NCBI RefSeq assembly: GCF_000217915.1
Contig: NZ_AFOZ01000002.1
Location: forward strand, 1-64,000
Reading direction: 5' to 3'
DNA: 64,000 nt
Origin: Shewanella sp. HN-41
Lineage (GTDB): Bacteria > Pseudomonadota > Gammaproteobacteria > Enterobacterales > Shewanellaceae
Below the pieces are notes generated by a model. It had not been told where the DNA came from, did no database searches, and saw only the letters and a list, made by a program, of their open reading frames with translations. The first letter of the stretch is position 1. Each line of letters opens with the position of its first letter. The position numbers and the translations under genes are program-made. Below are positions 38,735 to 47,448 of this stretch, piece after piece.

Positions 38735-39550
38735 TTAGCGTGTCTGGCAAATACCACAAAAGACGGTGGTGCGCTGACCTAAACGGATTTCGCTGAGTAG
38801 ATTGCCGCACTGAGTGCAGGTTTCACCGCCGCGGCCGTAAACATGGAGTTTTTGGGCGAAGTAGCCGGGTTTACCATCGGCGTTGGTGAAGTCTTTTAGC
38901 GTAGTGCCGCCCTGTTTAATGGCATGGGCGAGGATTTGCTTAACCTCGGTAACCAGCAAAGTTAACCGCTCAATATCGATATTACCCGCCTGTGCCTCTG
39001 GATGAATGCCAGCGGCAAAGAGGGCTTCGTTAGCATAAATATTGCCCACTCCGACGACGATGTGATTATCCATCAAACAAAGCTTAATGGCCTTTTTCTT
39101 GCCCGCTAATGCTGCGGCTAATTGATTGACATTAAACGCATTGGTTAAAGGTTCCGGTCCGAGTTTTGCGAGTAATGGATGGGCTTCTTCTGGAAGTTCG
39201 CACCAGAGCCAAGCGCCAAAACGTCGCGGGTCGTTAAAGCGTAGTATTCGGCCGTTGGCAAGCACTAAGTCGATATGGTCATGCTTTTCCACTGGGGTGT
39301 CATGGGGCAGAATTCGTAAACTGCCCGACATGCCTAAATGCACTATGCTAGTGCCCGCATCGGTGTCGATTAACAGGTACTTGGCCCGGCGGCGCACTTG
39401 GCGTATGACTTGGCCGATAATTTGTTTGGCGATTGCTGGCACTGGCCAGCGCAGCGAGCCATTGCGGATCACAAGATCAACCACGGTTTGCTCGACAAGG
39501 AAGGGGGCAATACCCTGACGGGTGACTTCAACTTCTGGTAATTCCGGCAT
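38735..39550 (-). CDS. mutM: Formamidopyrimidine-DNA glycosylase
   Basis: Bifunctional glycosylase/AP lyase that removes 8-oxoguanine and FaPy lesions. The 271-aa protein begins MPELPEVE with the catalytic Pro2 and Glu3. [13 protein letters not shown], the helix-two-turn-helix, is in the middle. The C-terminal zinc finger has CTQCGNLL and CGICQTR. The length matches E. coli (269). The small hypothetical gene on the same strand ends 34 bases upstream of its start. Confidence 0.97.
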   Translation of the reverse strand: MPELPEVEVTRQGIAPFLVEQTVVDLVIRNGSLRWPVPAIAKQIIGQVIRQVRRRAKYLLIDTDAGTSIVHLGMSGSLRILPHDTPVEKHDHIDLVLANGRILRFNDPRRFGAWLWCELPEEAHPLLAKLGPEPLTNAFNVNQLAAALAGKKKAIKLCLMDNHIVVGVGNIYANEALFAAGIHPEAQAGNIDIERLTLLVTEVKQILAHAIKQGGTTLKDFTNADGKPGYFAQKLHVYGRGGETCTQCGNLLSEIRLGQRTTVFCGICQTR

Positions 39551-39584
39551 GGATTCTTTCTTATCTTAAGTCGAATGGACCGCA

Positions 39585-40040
39585 TTAAGCCGCGGGTTTG
39601 GCATCGATGATAGGTTGTAGTTTGGCACGTAAACTAGGGGGAACTTGGTACCAATTGGCTGCGGGGGATTTTAGGGCGCCCTCAATGGGGAAATAAAGCC
39701 ACAGCTGTGAATGGGGAATGTCCGCAATCTGAATCACTAATTCCTGTGGTTTATCTGTAAGTTGTGGCGCTATCGCTAAAGGAGATACCAGTACCGTTTG
39801 CCACGCATTTGCCCATTCATCACAGTTGAGTACTTTAGTATCGCACTCCCATTGTGCGGCTTGCTTATGTAGCCACAAGCCATCGAGTTGCAACTGTGCC
39901 AGCGGGGCATTGTCGTCAAACAGGCGCTGTGCATCACTGGGGATATTATGGGTTTTTCTATCCATAAAAGTAAGCACTGCAATCATAAAGATGCAGGCTA
40001 AAATGATGATGTTATTCCACTGTTTACGAGTTAGGGCCAT
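39585..40040 (-). CDS. Hypothetical protein with one membrane anchor
   Basis: No family recognised. From the ATG at 40040 (MALTRKQWNNII) the protein is about 151 aa, with one N-terminal transmembrane segment (about 9-26, IIILACIFMIAVLTFM). The rest is probably a periplasmic domain with conserved-looking tryptophans and two cysteines (WECDTKVLNCDEW) that could form a disulfide. An in-frame start at 40091 adds 17 residues before the membrane segment and seems less likely. It lies just ahead of mutM and may share its transcript. Confidence 0.68.
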   Translation of the reverse strand: MALTRKQWNNIIILACIFMIAVLTFMDRKTHNIPSDAQRLFDDNAPLAQLQLDGLWLHKQAAQWECDTKVLNCDEWANAWQTVLVSPLAIAPQLTDKPQELVIQIADIPHSQLWLYFPIEGALKSPAANWYQVPPSLRAKLQPIIDAKPAA

Positions 40041-40130
40041 GATAATGCGCGACAACGAGTAAGGGATAATACCCGAGTTTATCACGCCCAAAGTGAGATG
40101 CTAGCCCTGCGAGCGCTTTCAACTCAGAGG

Positions 40131-41114
40131 TTAGCCGCCCGTTGCATTCATAAAACGTAGGATTTGTACTGCGTTATGATTGAACTCATGTTGTTTGGGC
40201 TTAAGGTTAATGCCCGTGAGAATGGCGGCTTTAAGCCTCTCAATATCCCCTGGGAACTTACGCACTATGCTTTTAAGATCAACGGCATGCTCATTACCCA
40301 AACAGAGTAGCAATTGGCCTTCGACTGTGACTCTGACCCTGTTGCACTCATGGCAAAAGTTGTGGCTATGGGGCGAGATAAAACCGATATGGATTGGGCT
40401 ATTGGCCATAGTGTAATAACGCGCTGGGCCACCGGTGCGCTTATCCGAGAGTGTGAGTGGATAGCGTGCTTCTATGATGGCTTTTACTTCATCACTGCTG
40501 CAGTGGCGGGCGCGCTTACGTTCATCGATTTCGCCGAGGGGCATTTCTTCGATAAAGGCGATATCTAAGCTGCGCTCGCGGCAAAAATCCACTAGATCAA
40601 TGACTTCATTATCATTTTGCTGTTTTAAAATAACGGCATTTATCTTAATACGCTCAAAGCCTGCGGCAATGGCGGCATCGATGCCTTCGATAACTCGCTC
40701 GAGCTTACCGTTGCGGGTTAATTGAGTAAAAAGTGTGGGATTTAAGGTGTCCAGGCTGATATTGAGGCGTGTTAATCCCGCATCGAATATAGGTTTAGCA
40801 AACTTGGTCAGCCTCGAGCCATTAGTCGTCATGGACAAATCCTTAAGTCCAGGAAGTTTGCCGAGCAGACTGACAAGCCGATCGCAATCGGTGCGCACTA
40901 AGGGCTCGCCCCCCGTTAGGCGGATTTTAGTCACGCCTAGCTCGGTAAAGGCTTGGGCAATCCAAGCTAACTCCTCGAGGTGCAGCACTTGCTCCCTTGG
41001 CAGAAAACAGGGATCTTCGGTCATGCAATAGACACAGCGAAAGTCGCAGCGGTCGGTGACCGAAAGCCTTAAGTATTCGACCCGGCGGCCAAAGGGATCC
41101 ACTAGTAAACCCAT
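40131..41114 (-). CDS. moaA: GTP 3',8-cyclase MoaA
   Basis: Radical SAM enzyme starting molybdenum cofactor synthesis by converting GTP to 3',8-cyclo-H2GTP. The 327-aa protein has the N-terminal SAM cluster CDFRCVYCMTE (24-34). The C-terminal GTP-binding cluster comprises CHECNRVRVT and a later Cys in LLCLG. The conserved Gly-Gly end (NATGG) is also present. It is downstream of the mobB-moeA fusion by 16 bases. MoaC, MoaD and MoaE are not in the window. Confidence 0.95.
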   Translation of the reverse strand: MGLLVDPFGRRVEYLRLSVTDRCDFRCVYCMTEDPCFLPREQVLHLEELAWIAQAFTELGVTKIRLTGGEPLVRTDCDRLVSLLGKLPGLKDLSMTTNGSRLTKFAKPIFDAGLTRLNISLDTLNPTLFTQLTRNGKLERVIEGIDAAIAAGFERIKINAVILKQQNDNEVIDLVDFCRERSLDIAFIEEMPLGEIDERKRARHCSSDEVKAIIEARYPLTLSDKRTGGPARYYTMANSPIHIGFISPHSHNFCHECNRVRVTVEGQLLLCLGNEHAVDLKSIVRKFPGDIERLKAAILTGINLKPKQHEFNHNAVQILRFMNATGG

Positions 41115-41130
41115 AGGTGCTCACCGGCTC

Positions 41131-42936
41131 CTAAAGCAAATCGGCAAAGGGTTGAATAAATACGGTTTCGCCTGTATTCACCACTTCAGCCTCATCGCCA
41201 ATAATGATAAGGCAATTCCCTTTGACCATGGAACTTAACATGCCTGAACCTTGGTTGCCTGTGCTGCTCACGTGTAGGCGTCCGTCTTTGCCTAGGTGAT
41301 AAATACCGCGAATAAACTCGGTGCGACCCTGGCGGCTTCGCAAGGTTTCATCAGTGATGGCTGGAAATAATGGCGCTTGCCAATTGAGTTCACCACCTAA
41401 TTTACGCAGCGCTGGTTGCACAAATTGCAGGAAAGACACCATAACGGCCACGGGATTGCCCGGCAGACCGAAGAACAGTGTCTCCCCAATTTTACCAAAG
41501 GCGAGCGGGCGGCCTGGACGCATATTGATCCGCCAGAAATCGATATTACCGAGGCGGGCGAGCACAGTCTTAATGTAATCGGCATCACCAACGGATACTC
41601 CGCCTGAGCTAATCACCACATCGGCCTGGGTCGCTGCCTGTGCAAGGGTGGCTTCGAGGGCGGCCTCAGAATCTTCGATAATGCCTAAATCTATGACATC
41701 ACAGCCTAAACGCTTTGCCATCGCCTTGATAGTAAAGCGATTTGAATCATAGATGCAGTTAGCCTTAAGCTCATCGCCGGGTTGGCTCACCTCATCGCCC
41801 GTAGAAAACACGGCAACCGTGGGGCGGCGATAGACACTGACACTGTTGAGACCAAGGGATGCGAGCAAACCTTGCTCCGCGGCGCCTAGGCGGGTGGCTT
41901 TTTCGAGGGCGACTTGCCCCTTGGCGATATCCTCCCCCGCGAGACGTACATGTTGACCCGCCAGAATACGACCGTCGAAGCTAACATTACCGTCGACTTC
42001 CTTGGCAAGTTCTCGGGGCTGCACAGTGTCGGCGCCTGCGGGTACTGGCGCGCCCGTCATAATTCGAACCGTCTCGCCCGCCTTAAGAGTGCCCGAATAT
42101 TGATGTCCGGCTAAGACCTCACCGACTAAAGTGAAACTCTCTGGCATTGGCTCTTGATAGGCGAAGGCATAGCCGTCCATTGCCGAGTTAGTCTGCTGTG
42201 GCACGTCGATGGGTGAAATGCTGTCACTGGCGAGCACGCGATTATCTAAGGCGTCTAAGTCAAGCACTTCAACCTCTGCTACGGGGGACACATGGGATAA
42301 AATCTGTGCTAACCCTTGGCTCACGGTGAGGTTTTTATCGTTGCCTATGGTGCAGGCATCCACAGTGTGGATCGGCAGATTGATATTGGGTGCTTGCCAG
42401 TTGTGGGCATATTCCATCACAAAGTCGGCAATTTGGTTGACATTGTTCAGATCGAGTCGGCGCAGCTCGCTTGGAAGCTCAGTGTCATCGCAGCAGGCGA
42501 TGGCAAGAATATTGTCATCTTGGGTGTAGATAAAAGGTTTGCCGTGGGCGGCGCGGTGCAATTCAATCTTAGGTAATGCGAGTTTCTTAAAACCTTCGAC
42601 GAGGACGATATCGACTTTGTCGGCTTCGATTTGCTTGAGCAAATGGACTAACTCAGGGTCGCCATCGCGTGCATCTTCCGTCATCAGTGCCCAACGTACA
42701 TGGGAAGCAACCAGCATTTGCCGCGCGCCAGCCTTACGCATTTCGTAACTGTCTTTGCCGGGAATATCCACATCGAAATTATGGTGGGCATGTTTAATAA
42801 CGGCTAAGCGCAGGCCACGTTGGTTCAATTCGGGGATCAATTGCTTGAGTAAGGTGGTTTTCCCCGTGCCACTGTAGGCACAAAATCCGAGAACGGGAAT
42901 AGCGAGCGGATTGACAAAGGGGTTACTCATTTGCAC
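41131..42936 (-). CDS. moeA: MobB-MoeA fusion, molybdenum cofactor biosynthesis
   Basis: A 601-aa two-domain protein. Residues about 12-170 are MobB, a GTP-binding adaptor for guanylylation of the cofactor, with P-loop AYSGTGKTTLL (about 19-29) and VEGFKKLALPK. Residues about 205-600 are MoeA, which inserts molybdate into adenylylated molybdopterin, with QQTNSAMDGYAFA, IMTGAPVPAGADTV, FSTGDEV and SSGGVSVGDADY. The start may be 42936 or the ATG at 42930 (MSNPF). It lies between mobA and moaA, 16-23 bases from each, so the three are co-transcribed. The fusion joins two consecutive late steps in one chain. Confidence 0.93.
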   Translation of the reverse strand: MQMSNPFVNPLAIPVLGFCAYSGTGKTTLLKQLIPELNQRGLRLAVIKHAHHNFDVDIPGKDSYEMRKAGARQMLVASHVRWALMTEDARDGDPELVHLLKQIEADKVDIVLVEGFKKLALPKIELHRAAHGKPFIYTQDDNILAIACCDDTELPSELRRLDLNNVNQIADFVMEYAHNWQAPNINLPIHTVDACTIGNDKNLTVSQGLAQILSHVSPVAEVEVLDLDALDNRVLASDSISPIDVPQQTNSAMDGYAFAYQEPMPESFTLVGEVLAGHQYSGTLKAGETVRIMTGAPVPAGADTVQPRELAKEVDGNVSFDGRILAGQHVRLAGEDIAKGQVALEKATRLGAAEQGLLASLGLNSVSVYRRPTVAVFSTGDEVSQPGDELKANCIYDSNRFTIKAMAKRLGCDVIDLGIIEDSEAALEATLAQAATQADVVISSGGVSVGDADYIKTVLARLGNIDFWRINMRPGRPLAFGKIGETLFFGLPGNPVAVMVSFLQFVQPALRKLGGELNWQAPLFPAITDETLRSRQGRTEFIRGIYHLGKDGRLHVSSTGNQGSGMLSSMVKGNCLIIIGDEAEVVNTGETVFIQPFADLL

Positions 42937-42959
42937 CTCTAATCTGGGTTATGGGGGCT

Positions 42960-43553
42960 TTAGCTTTTGATTATTTCCGCCGCCAGTCGTTGTTTTTGTT
43001 CCGGCGTATTCACATTCACAAAGGCGTTGGCCTGGTCGGCGAAAGATTCAACGACAAAGTGATGCTTGGCATACCAAAAGTCTACTTTACGCTCACCCGC
43101 CTCGAGAAAGGCTTTCATCGAGTCACGTAAGCTAGGTTTTAACAGTAAGACGACGGGTTGTTCATATTCACCGTCACTGGCGACGGCGATCTCTGCATCT
43201 TCCGTCTTAATCGCTGCCAACATCCGTGGCACAAGATCCAATGGTAGTAGTGGGCAGTCACAGGGGACGACTAATAAATAGTCTGCCTCGGTCTGGCCCA
43301 TAGCGGTAACCATGCCCGCGAGGGGGCCGAGAAAACCACTATGCTCATCGCTTATCACCTTAAAACCAAACTCAGCATACCGTATCTGGTTGCGATTTGC
43401 GTTGATCAGGATCTCCTTAACCTGAGGTTTTATCCTGTCAATCGTGTGTTCAATCATGGTCTTGCCATTTAATTCGACTAAACCTTTATCGTCCCCGCCC
43501 ATACGGCGTGCCATGCCACCGGCGAGAATTACAGCATCAATGTGCAACGGCAT
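42960..43553 (-). CDS. mobA: Molybdenum cofactor guanylyltransferase MobA
   Basis: Attaches GMP to molybdopterin to form the MGD cofactor used by DMSO-reductase family enzymes, which are abundant in Shewanella anaerobic respiration. It is 197 aa. N-terminal [21 protein letters not shown] (GG-rich nucleotide loop with Arg and Lys) is the family signature. VPCDCPLLP supplies the metal-binding Asp. Its start overlaps the end of the tungstate ATPase gene by 17 bases, linking cofactor synthesis to metal uptake. Confidence 0.94.
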   Translation of the reverse strand: MPLHIDAVILAGGMARRMGGDDKGLVELNGKTMIEHTIDRIKPQVKEILINANRNQIRYAEFGFKVISDEHSGFLGPLAGMVTAMGQTEADYLLVVPCDCPLLPLDLVPRMLAAIKTEDAEIAVASDGEYEQPVVLLLKPSLRDSMKAFLEAGERKVDFWYAKHHFVVESFADQANAFVNVNTPEQKQRLAAEIIKS

Positions 43554-44247
43554 ATAAAGATCCCTCGATTGGAGCTGTGTGTATGGACTGAGGTGAGATT
43601 AGCACTCGCTCACCCTCTATGTACCATTGTTGCTTGCAGATGGCGGTTAAAGCGCAATTTTGGTGACTACTGAGCAGCATGCCTGTGCCTTCTTGTTTTA
43701 ATTGTTGGATCATCTGCAACACCAGTGCTTGGGAATCCTTGTCCATATTGGAGGTCGGTTCATCGAGCATCAATAGTTTAGGTTGCAGTATCCAGGCTCG
43801 TGCAATGGCGAGGCGTTGCCTTTCGCCGCCGGATAGATTGCTGGCACTGGCGTGTAATAGCGAACCTAGTTGAGCCATTTCGATGGCTTGCGCTGTGCGC
43901 TGTTTCGCCTTGGCCTTAGCTTCAGCGTTGAAACTGAGGCCATAGTTAAGATTGTACTCTACTGTGCCATCGAACAAATAAGGGTGCTGATGTAGGTAAA
44001 CAGCTTTACCTAGCAGAGGATTATGCTGCCACCACGCGTCAGTAGCAAAGCCAACGGCCTCGATATTCCCCTTGGTGGGTTGCATTAACCCCGCCAGAAT
44101 TTTCATTAGGGTGGATTTACCCGACCCATTATCACCTTGAAGATAAATTACATCTCCTTGATGTAATTCGAGCAACTTAGCTTGAAAAAGTCGGCGCGAG
44201 CCAAATGACACTTCCAAGTCTCGGGCGGTGAGTTTTACCTGAGTCAT
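43537..44247 (-). CDS. tupC: Tungstate ABC transporter ATP-binding protein TupC
   Basis: Cytoplasmic ATPase of a tungstate or molybdate importer. It is 236 aa. Walker A is [11 protein letters not shown], the signature is [15 protein letters not shown] and Walker B is LMLDEPTSN. It lies four bases after the permease and overlaps mobA by 17 bases. Specificity for tungstate is assigned from the TupA-type binding protein; molybdate transport cannot be ruled out. Confidence 0.88.
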   Translation of the reverse strand: MTQVKLTARDLEVSFGSRRLFQAKLLELHQGDVIYLQGDNGSGKSTLMKILAGLMQPTKGNIEAVGFATDAWWQHNPLLGKAVYLHQHPYLFDGTVEYNLNYGLSFNAEAKAKAKQRTAQAIEMAQLGSLLHASASNLSGGERQRLAIARAWILQPKLLMLDEPTSNMDKDSQALVLQMIQQLKQEGTGMLLSSHQNCALTAICKQQWYIEGERVLISPQSIHTAPIEGSLYAVAH

Positions 44248-44250
44248 AGG

Positions 44251-44958
44251 TTAATGGCTCCTTGGCATGGCTTTGCCACGTAAACTACCCAAAGCAAAGT
44301 TAAGGATCAAGGCCAAGATGAGCAGCACGAGTCCAAGGGCGATAGCTTGAGCAAAATCACCTTTGCTGGTTTCCAGCGCGATGGCGGTGGGGATATTACG
44401 GGTCACGTTTAAAATATTGCCACCAACCATCATAGAACAACCTACTTCGGTCAGAATCCGGCTAAATGCGGCGACAATGGCCAAGAGTAGGGGCATTCGT
44501 AGCTCGCGGCATACTGTCCATACGGCTCGTCCCCATGAGGCGCCTAAGGTGCGTGAGGTTTCCCATGCCCTGCGATCGACGCTGGTAAAGGCGGCTTGGC
44601 TCATGGCGATCAGCACTGGCGCGCAGATCAACATCTGCCCTAGGATCATGCCTTCTTGAGTGAATAACCACTTTAAATCACCCAGTGGACCATTGCGGGT
44701 CAGGAGTAGATACACCAGCAAACCTATTACCACAGTGGGGATAGATTGCAGAGTTTGGACTAGGTTAGTGACTAACCATTTGCCGCGAAAGGGTGCAAAG
44801 GCCAGCACAAAGCCGAGTACCATTGAGGGGACTAAGGTGATCAGTAGCGCCGCGAAAGAAACTGAAAACGAGACAGATATGATGGACCAAACGTCTGGGT
44901 CCAGTGAAAACAGCAGGCTCAACGCCTGCTGTAACAGTGCTAGCCAGCCGTCGTTCAT
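44251..44958 (-). CDS. tupB: Tungstate ABC transporter permease TupB
   Basis: Inner-membrane permease, 235 aa, with about six hydrophobic segments. The EAA-like loop is SRTLGASWGRAVWTVCRELRMPLL (starting at about 137), and TEVGCSMMVGGNILNVTRN resembles the conserved region of TupB permeases. It overlaps tupA by four bases (44955-44958), a typical coupled arrangement. Confidence 0.9.
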   Translation of the reverse strand: MNDGWLALLQQALSLLFSLDPDVWSIISVSFSVSFAALLITLVPSMVLGFVLAFAPFRGKWLVTNLVQTLQSIPTVVIGLLVYLLLTRNGPLGDLKWLFTQEGMILGQMLICAPVLIAMSQAAFTSVDRRAWETSRTLGASWGRAVWTVCRELRMPLLLAIVAAFSRILTEVGCSMMVGGNILNVTRNIPTAIALETSKGDFAQAIALGLVLLILALILNFALGSLRGKAMPRSH

Positions 44959-45779
44959 TCGCTATAGGTTGCCTTGAACAGTTGCTCGCCTTCAACTTTG
45001 AAGTTGTTGATCATGCTTTGGCCTTCCTTGCTGATTAACCAATCGCTGAACGCTTTAGCACCCTTGTGGTTCAGATCTGGGTATTTCGCAGGGTTGATAA
45101 GGATAACTTGGTATGGGTTCGCTAGGGTTTTTCCACCATCGAAATCTACGCCCAGATCCAGCTTAGTCTTGTAAGCCACAAATGTACCACGATCCGATAG
45201 GGTATAACCTTGTAACTCATTTGCCATCAGCAGGGTTTTACCCATGCCTTGGCCTACCGAGGTATAGCCTTTAAAATCGGGAGTCACGCCAGCGGCTTTC
45301 CATACTTCTAACTCTTTGATGTGAGTGCCAGAGTTATCACCACGAGAGACGAAAGGTAAGCCTGATTGGGCTATTTTCGCAAAGGCTTCTTCGGCGGTTT
45401 TACTGTCGCGCAGTTTAGCTGGATCGTTTTTAGGGCCTAAGACAACAAAATCGTTTTCCATAATGCCACGGGGTTCAACACCAAAACCATTGGCAACAAA
45501 TTTTGCCTCGGCACTTGGGGCGTGGGTCATCACTAGATCCACATCACCTTGCTCACCCAGTTTCAGCGCCTTACCTGTACCCGTTGCGATAACTTGGACT
45601 TTATAACCCGATTCGCTCTCGAACTTAGGCAGGAGTTCTTTTAACAAACCTGAGTTGTCGGTACTTGTGGTGGTCGCTAGCTTAATGACTTCAGTAGCTT
45701 GAGCGGGTAATACTGTGAGCATGCTGGCAGCAATAACCAGGCCCAGTAGTGACTTCATATGGGATTTCATGTTTAGCAT
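44955..45779 (-). CDS. tupA: Tungstate-binding periplasmic protein TupA
   Basis: Periplasmic binding protein, 274 aa, with a signal peptide (about 1-28, ending AQA). IKLATTTSTDNSGLL (about 32-46) is the oxyanion-binding TTTSTxxSGL signature of TupA proteins, distinct from ModA. VTHAPSAE and SRGDNSGTHIKE are further ligand-contact regions known in the family. AAGGAG lies five bases before the ATG. It is the first gene of the tupABC-mobA-mobB/moeA-moaA run, so metal uptake and cofactor assembly probably share a transcript. The gene is divergent from the sigma-54 regulator. Confidence 0.92.
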   Translation of the reverse strand: MLNMKSHMKSLLGLVIAASMLTVLPAQATEVIKLATTTSTDNSGLLKELLPKFESESGYKVQVIATGTGKALKLGEQGDVDLVMTHAPSAEAKFVANGFGVEPRGIMENDFVVLGPKNDPAKLRDSKTAEEAFAKIAQSGLPFVSRGDNSGTHIKELEVWKAAGVTPDFKGYTSVGQGMGKTLLMANELQGYTLSDRGTFVAYKTKLDLGVDFDGGKTLANPYQVILINPAKYPDLNHKGAKAFSDWLISKEGQSMINNFKVEGEQLFKATYSE

Positions 45780-45921
45780 GGATACTCCTTGGCAAAAAAA
45801 ATAGATTTCCGGCTCAAATGCCTATTGAGCGGAGGGGGGGTAAATTGTAATGCGTTCGATTGAAAGCAATTTAGATGCCAAGCCGATAATTGCCGTTTTT
45901 CCTTCACAGGCAGATCTAAAC

Positions 45922-45937
45922 TGTGAGCTTGATCTCA
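45922..45937. promoter_or_regulatory. Candidate CRP site between tupA and the response regulator
   Basis: TGTGA-GCTTGA-TCTCA matches 9 of 10 consensus CRP positions. It lies 143 bases from the tupA start and 128 bases from the regulator start. The spacer and right half (GCTTGATCTCAGG) are identical to the candidate site upstream of Spot 42. Confidence 0.45.
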
Positions 45938-46064
45938 GGCTCAACAAATAGTCGGCAGACAAATTGTCTCAGCACACGCTTCTCATGGTTCATAGTGACC
46001 TATTAACCGAGTTTCAATGCTAGAATTGGTCGCAATTGAGTCAAAATGTCCAGAAGTGACCACT

Positions 46065-47447
46065 ATGAGCCAGATAGATAATAACCTCAAGCCTCTTCCT
46101 TCGGCCGTTTCAGTGCTTATCGTCGACGATGAGCCCGGGATGCGTAGTTTTTTAAATAAGGCACTTTCAAAGAAATTCGCCTTAGTTGAAACCGCGGGCA
46201 GTATTGAAGATGCGGAGCAGTTGCGTAGCCGGTGCCACTTCGACCTGTTGATTGTCGATATTCGCCTACCGGGCCGTTCTGGGATCGAATGGCACGAAGC
46301 CCTAGATGAGCAGGGCCGTCGTTCGGATATTATTTTTATGACGGGTTATGCCGATATGGAAGTGGCTATTACTGCGCTTCGTGCCGGGGCTTCTGACTTT
46401 ATCATGAAGCCTTTCCATCTTGAGCAGATGATGTCGGCGGTCGACCGTTGTATCGAGCGCCGCTTGCTTAAGCGTGAAAATCTGATGCTGCGCCGCGAGG
46501 TCTCTATTGGTTATTCCTCGACCATTATTGGCAGCAGTGAGGCCATGAAATCGGTCAAACATGTTATCGAGCGGGTGGCGCCAACCAATGCCGTAGTGCT
46601 AATCCAAGGCGAATCGGGTACGGGTAAAGAATTGGTTGCAAGACAACTGCATCTACTCAGTGGCCGTCAGGGGCCATTTGTGCCCGTCAATTGTGGCTCC
46701 ATCGCCCCTGAGTTACTCGAGAGCGAGTTATTTGGCCATACGGCGGGGGCCTTTACGGGGGCGAAAGGCAATCGTGAAGGGTTATTTAGTTTTGCCTCCG
46801 GTGGCACGATTTTCCTCGATGAAATTGGTGAGATGCCCCTGAAAATGCAAACGGCTCTACTCAGAGTGTTGGAGCAGAAAGCGATTCGTCCCGTGGGCAG
46901 CGAGAAGGAGGTCAATATTGATGTCCGCGTGATTGCCGCGACTAACCGTACACTTGTCGAGGAGGTCGAAGCCGGAAATTTCCGCCGTGATCTATATTAT
47001 CGTTTGAATGTGCTCGATATTTTAATTCCTCCCTTGCGCGAGCGTCCTGAGGATGTGGTGGAATTGACCCATCATTTTACTCGGCAATTGGCCGCCGAAT
47101 TGGGTGTGAGGGAAGTCGTGTGGAGCCATGAAGATATGGTGAAGTTACAACAGCATGAGTGGCCAGGAAATATCCGTGAGCTGCGAAATATGATTGAGCG
47201 CTGTATTTTACTCGGCAAGCCTCCGGCGGAATATTGGAAACAACAGATTAAGAGCGAGTCCTTACCTTCCCAGGGTTACCCCCTAGATTGGCCATTGAAA
47301 GAGGTTGAAAAACACCATGTTACTAGTGTGGTGGATCTGCACTATGGCAATAAGTCGGCCGCCGCGCGTGATCTAGGCGTATCCCGCAAGACCTTAGATC
47401 GCAAATATAAAGAATGGTTTGACTTTAGCGGCGAACAGGAGTCCTAG
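46065..47447 (+). CDS. Sigma-54-dependent response regulator (NtrC family)
   Basis: About 460 aa from the ATG at 46065 (MSQIDNNLKP). The N-terminal receiver domain has the acidic pair in IVDDEPG and the phospho-acceptor Asp in LLIVDIRLPG. The AAA+ domain has Walker A GESGTGKELVA, the sigma-54 contact loop GAFTGA, and Walker B GGTIFLDEIGE. The C-terminal Fis-type helix-turn-helix is NKSAAARDLGVSRKTLDRK. It activates RNA polymerase-sigma54 promoters. The cognate kinase starts two bases after its stop. An earlier in-frame start (46017) would add 16 residues ahead of the receiver. Targets are not visible; the divergent tup genes are candidates. Confidence 0.93.
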   Translation: MSQIDNNLKPLPSAVSVLIVDDEPGMRSFLNKALSKKFALVETAGSIEDAEQLRSRCHFDLLIVDIRLPGRSGIEWHEALDEQGRRSDIIFMTGYADMEVAITALRAGASDFIMKPFHLEQMMSAVDRCIERRLLKRENLMLRREVSIGYSSTIIGSSEAMKSVKHVIERVAPTNAVVLIQGESGTGKELVARQLHLLSGRQGPFVPVNCGSIAPELLESELFGHTAGAFTGAKGNREGLFSFASGGTIFLDEIGEMPLKMQTALLRVLEQKAIRPVGSEKEVNIDVRVIAATNRTLVEEVEAGNFRRDLYYRLNVLDILIPPLRERPEDVVELTHHFTRQLAAELGVREVVWSHEDMVKLQQHEWPGNIRELRNMIERCILLGKPPAEYWKQQIKSESLPSQGYPLDWPLKEVEKHHVTSVVDLHYGNKSAAARDLGVSRKTLDRKYKEWFDFSGEQES

Positions 47448-47448
47448 G

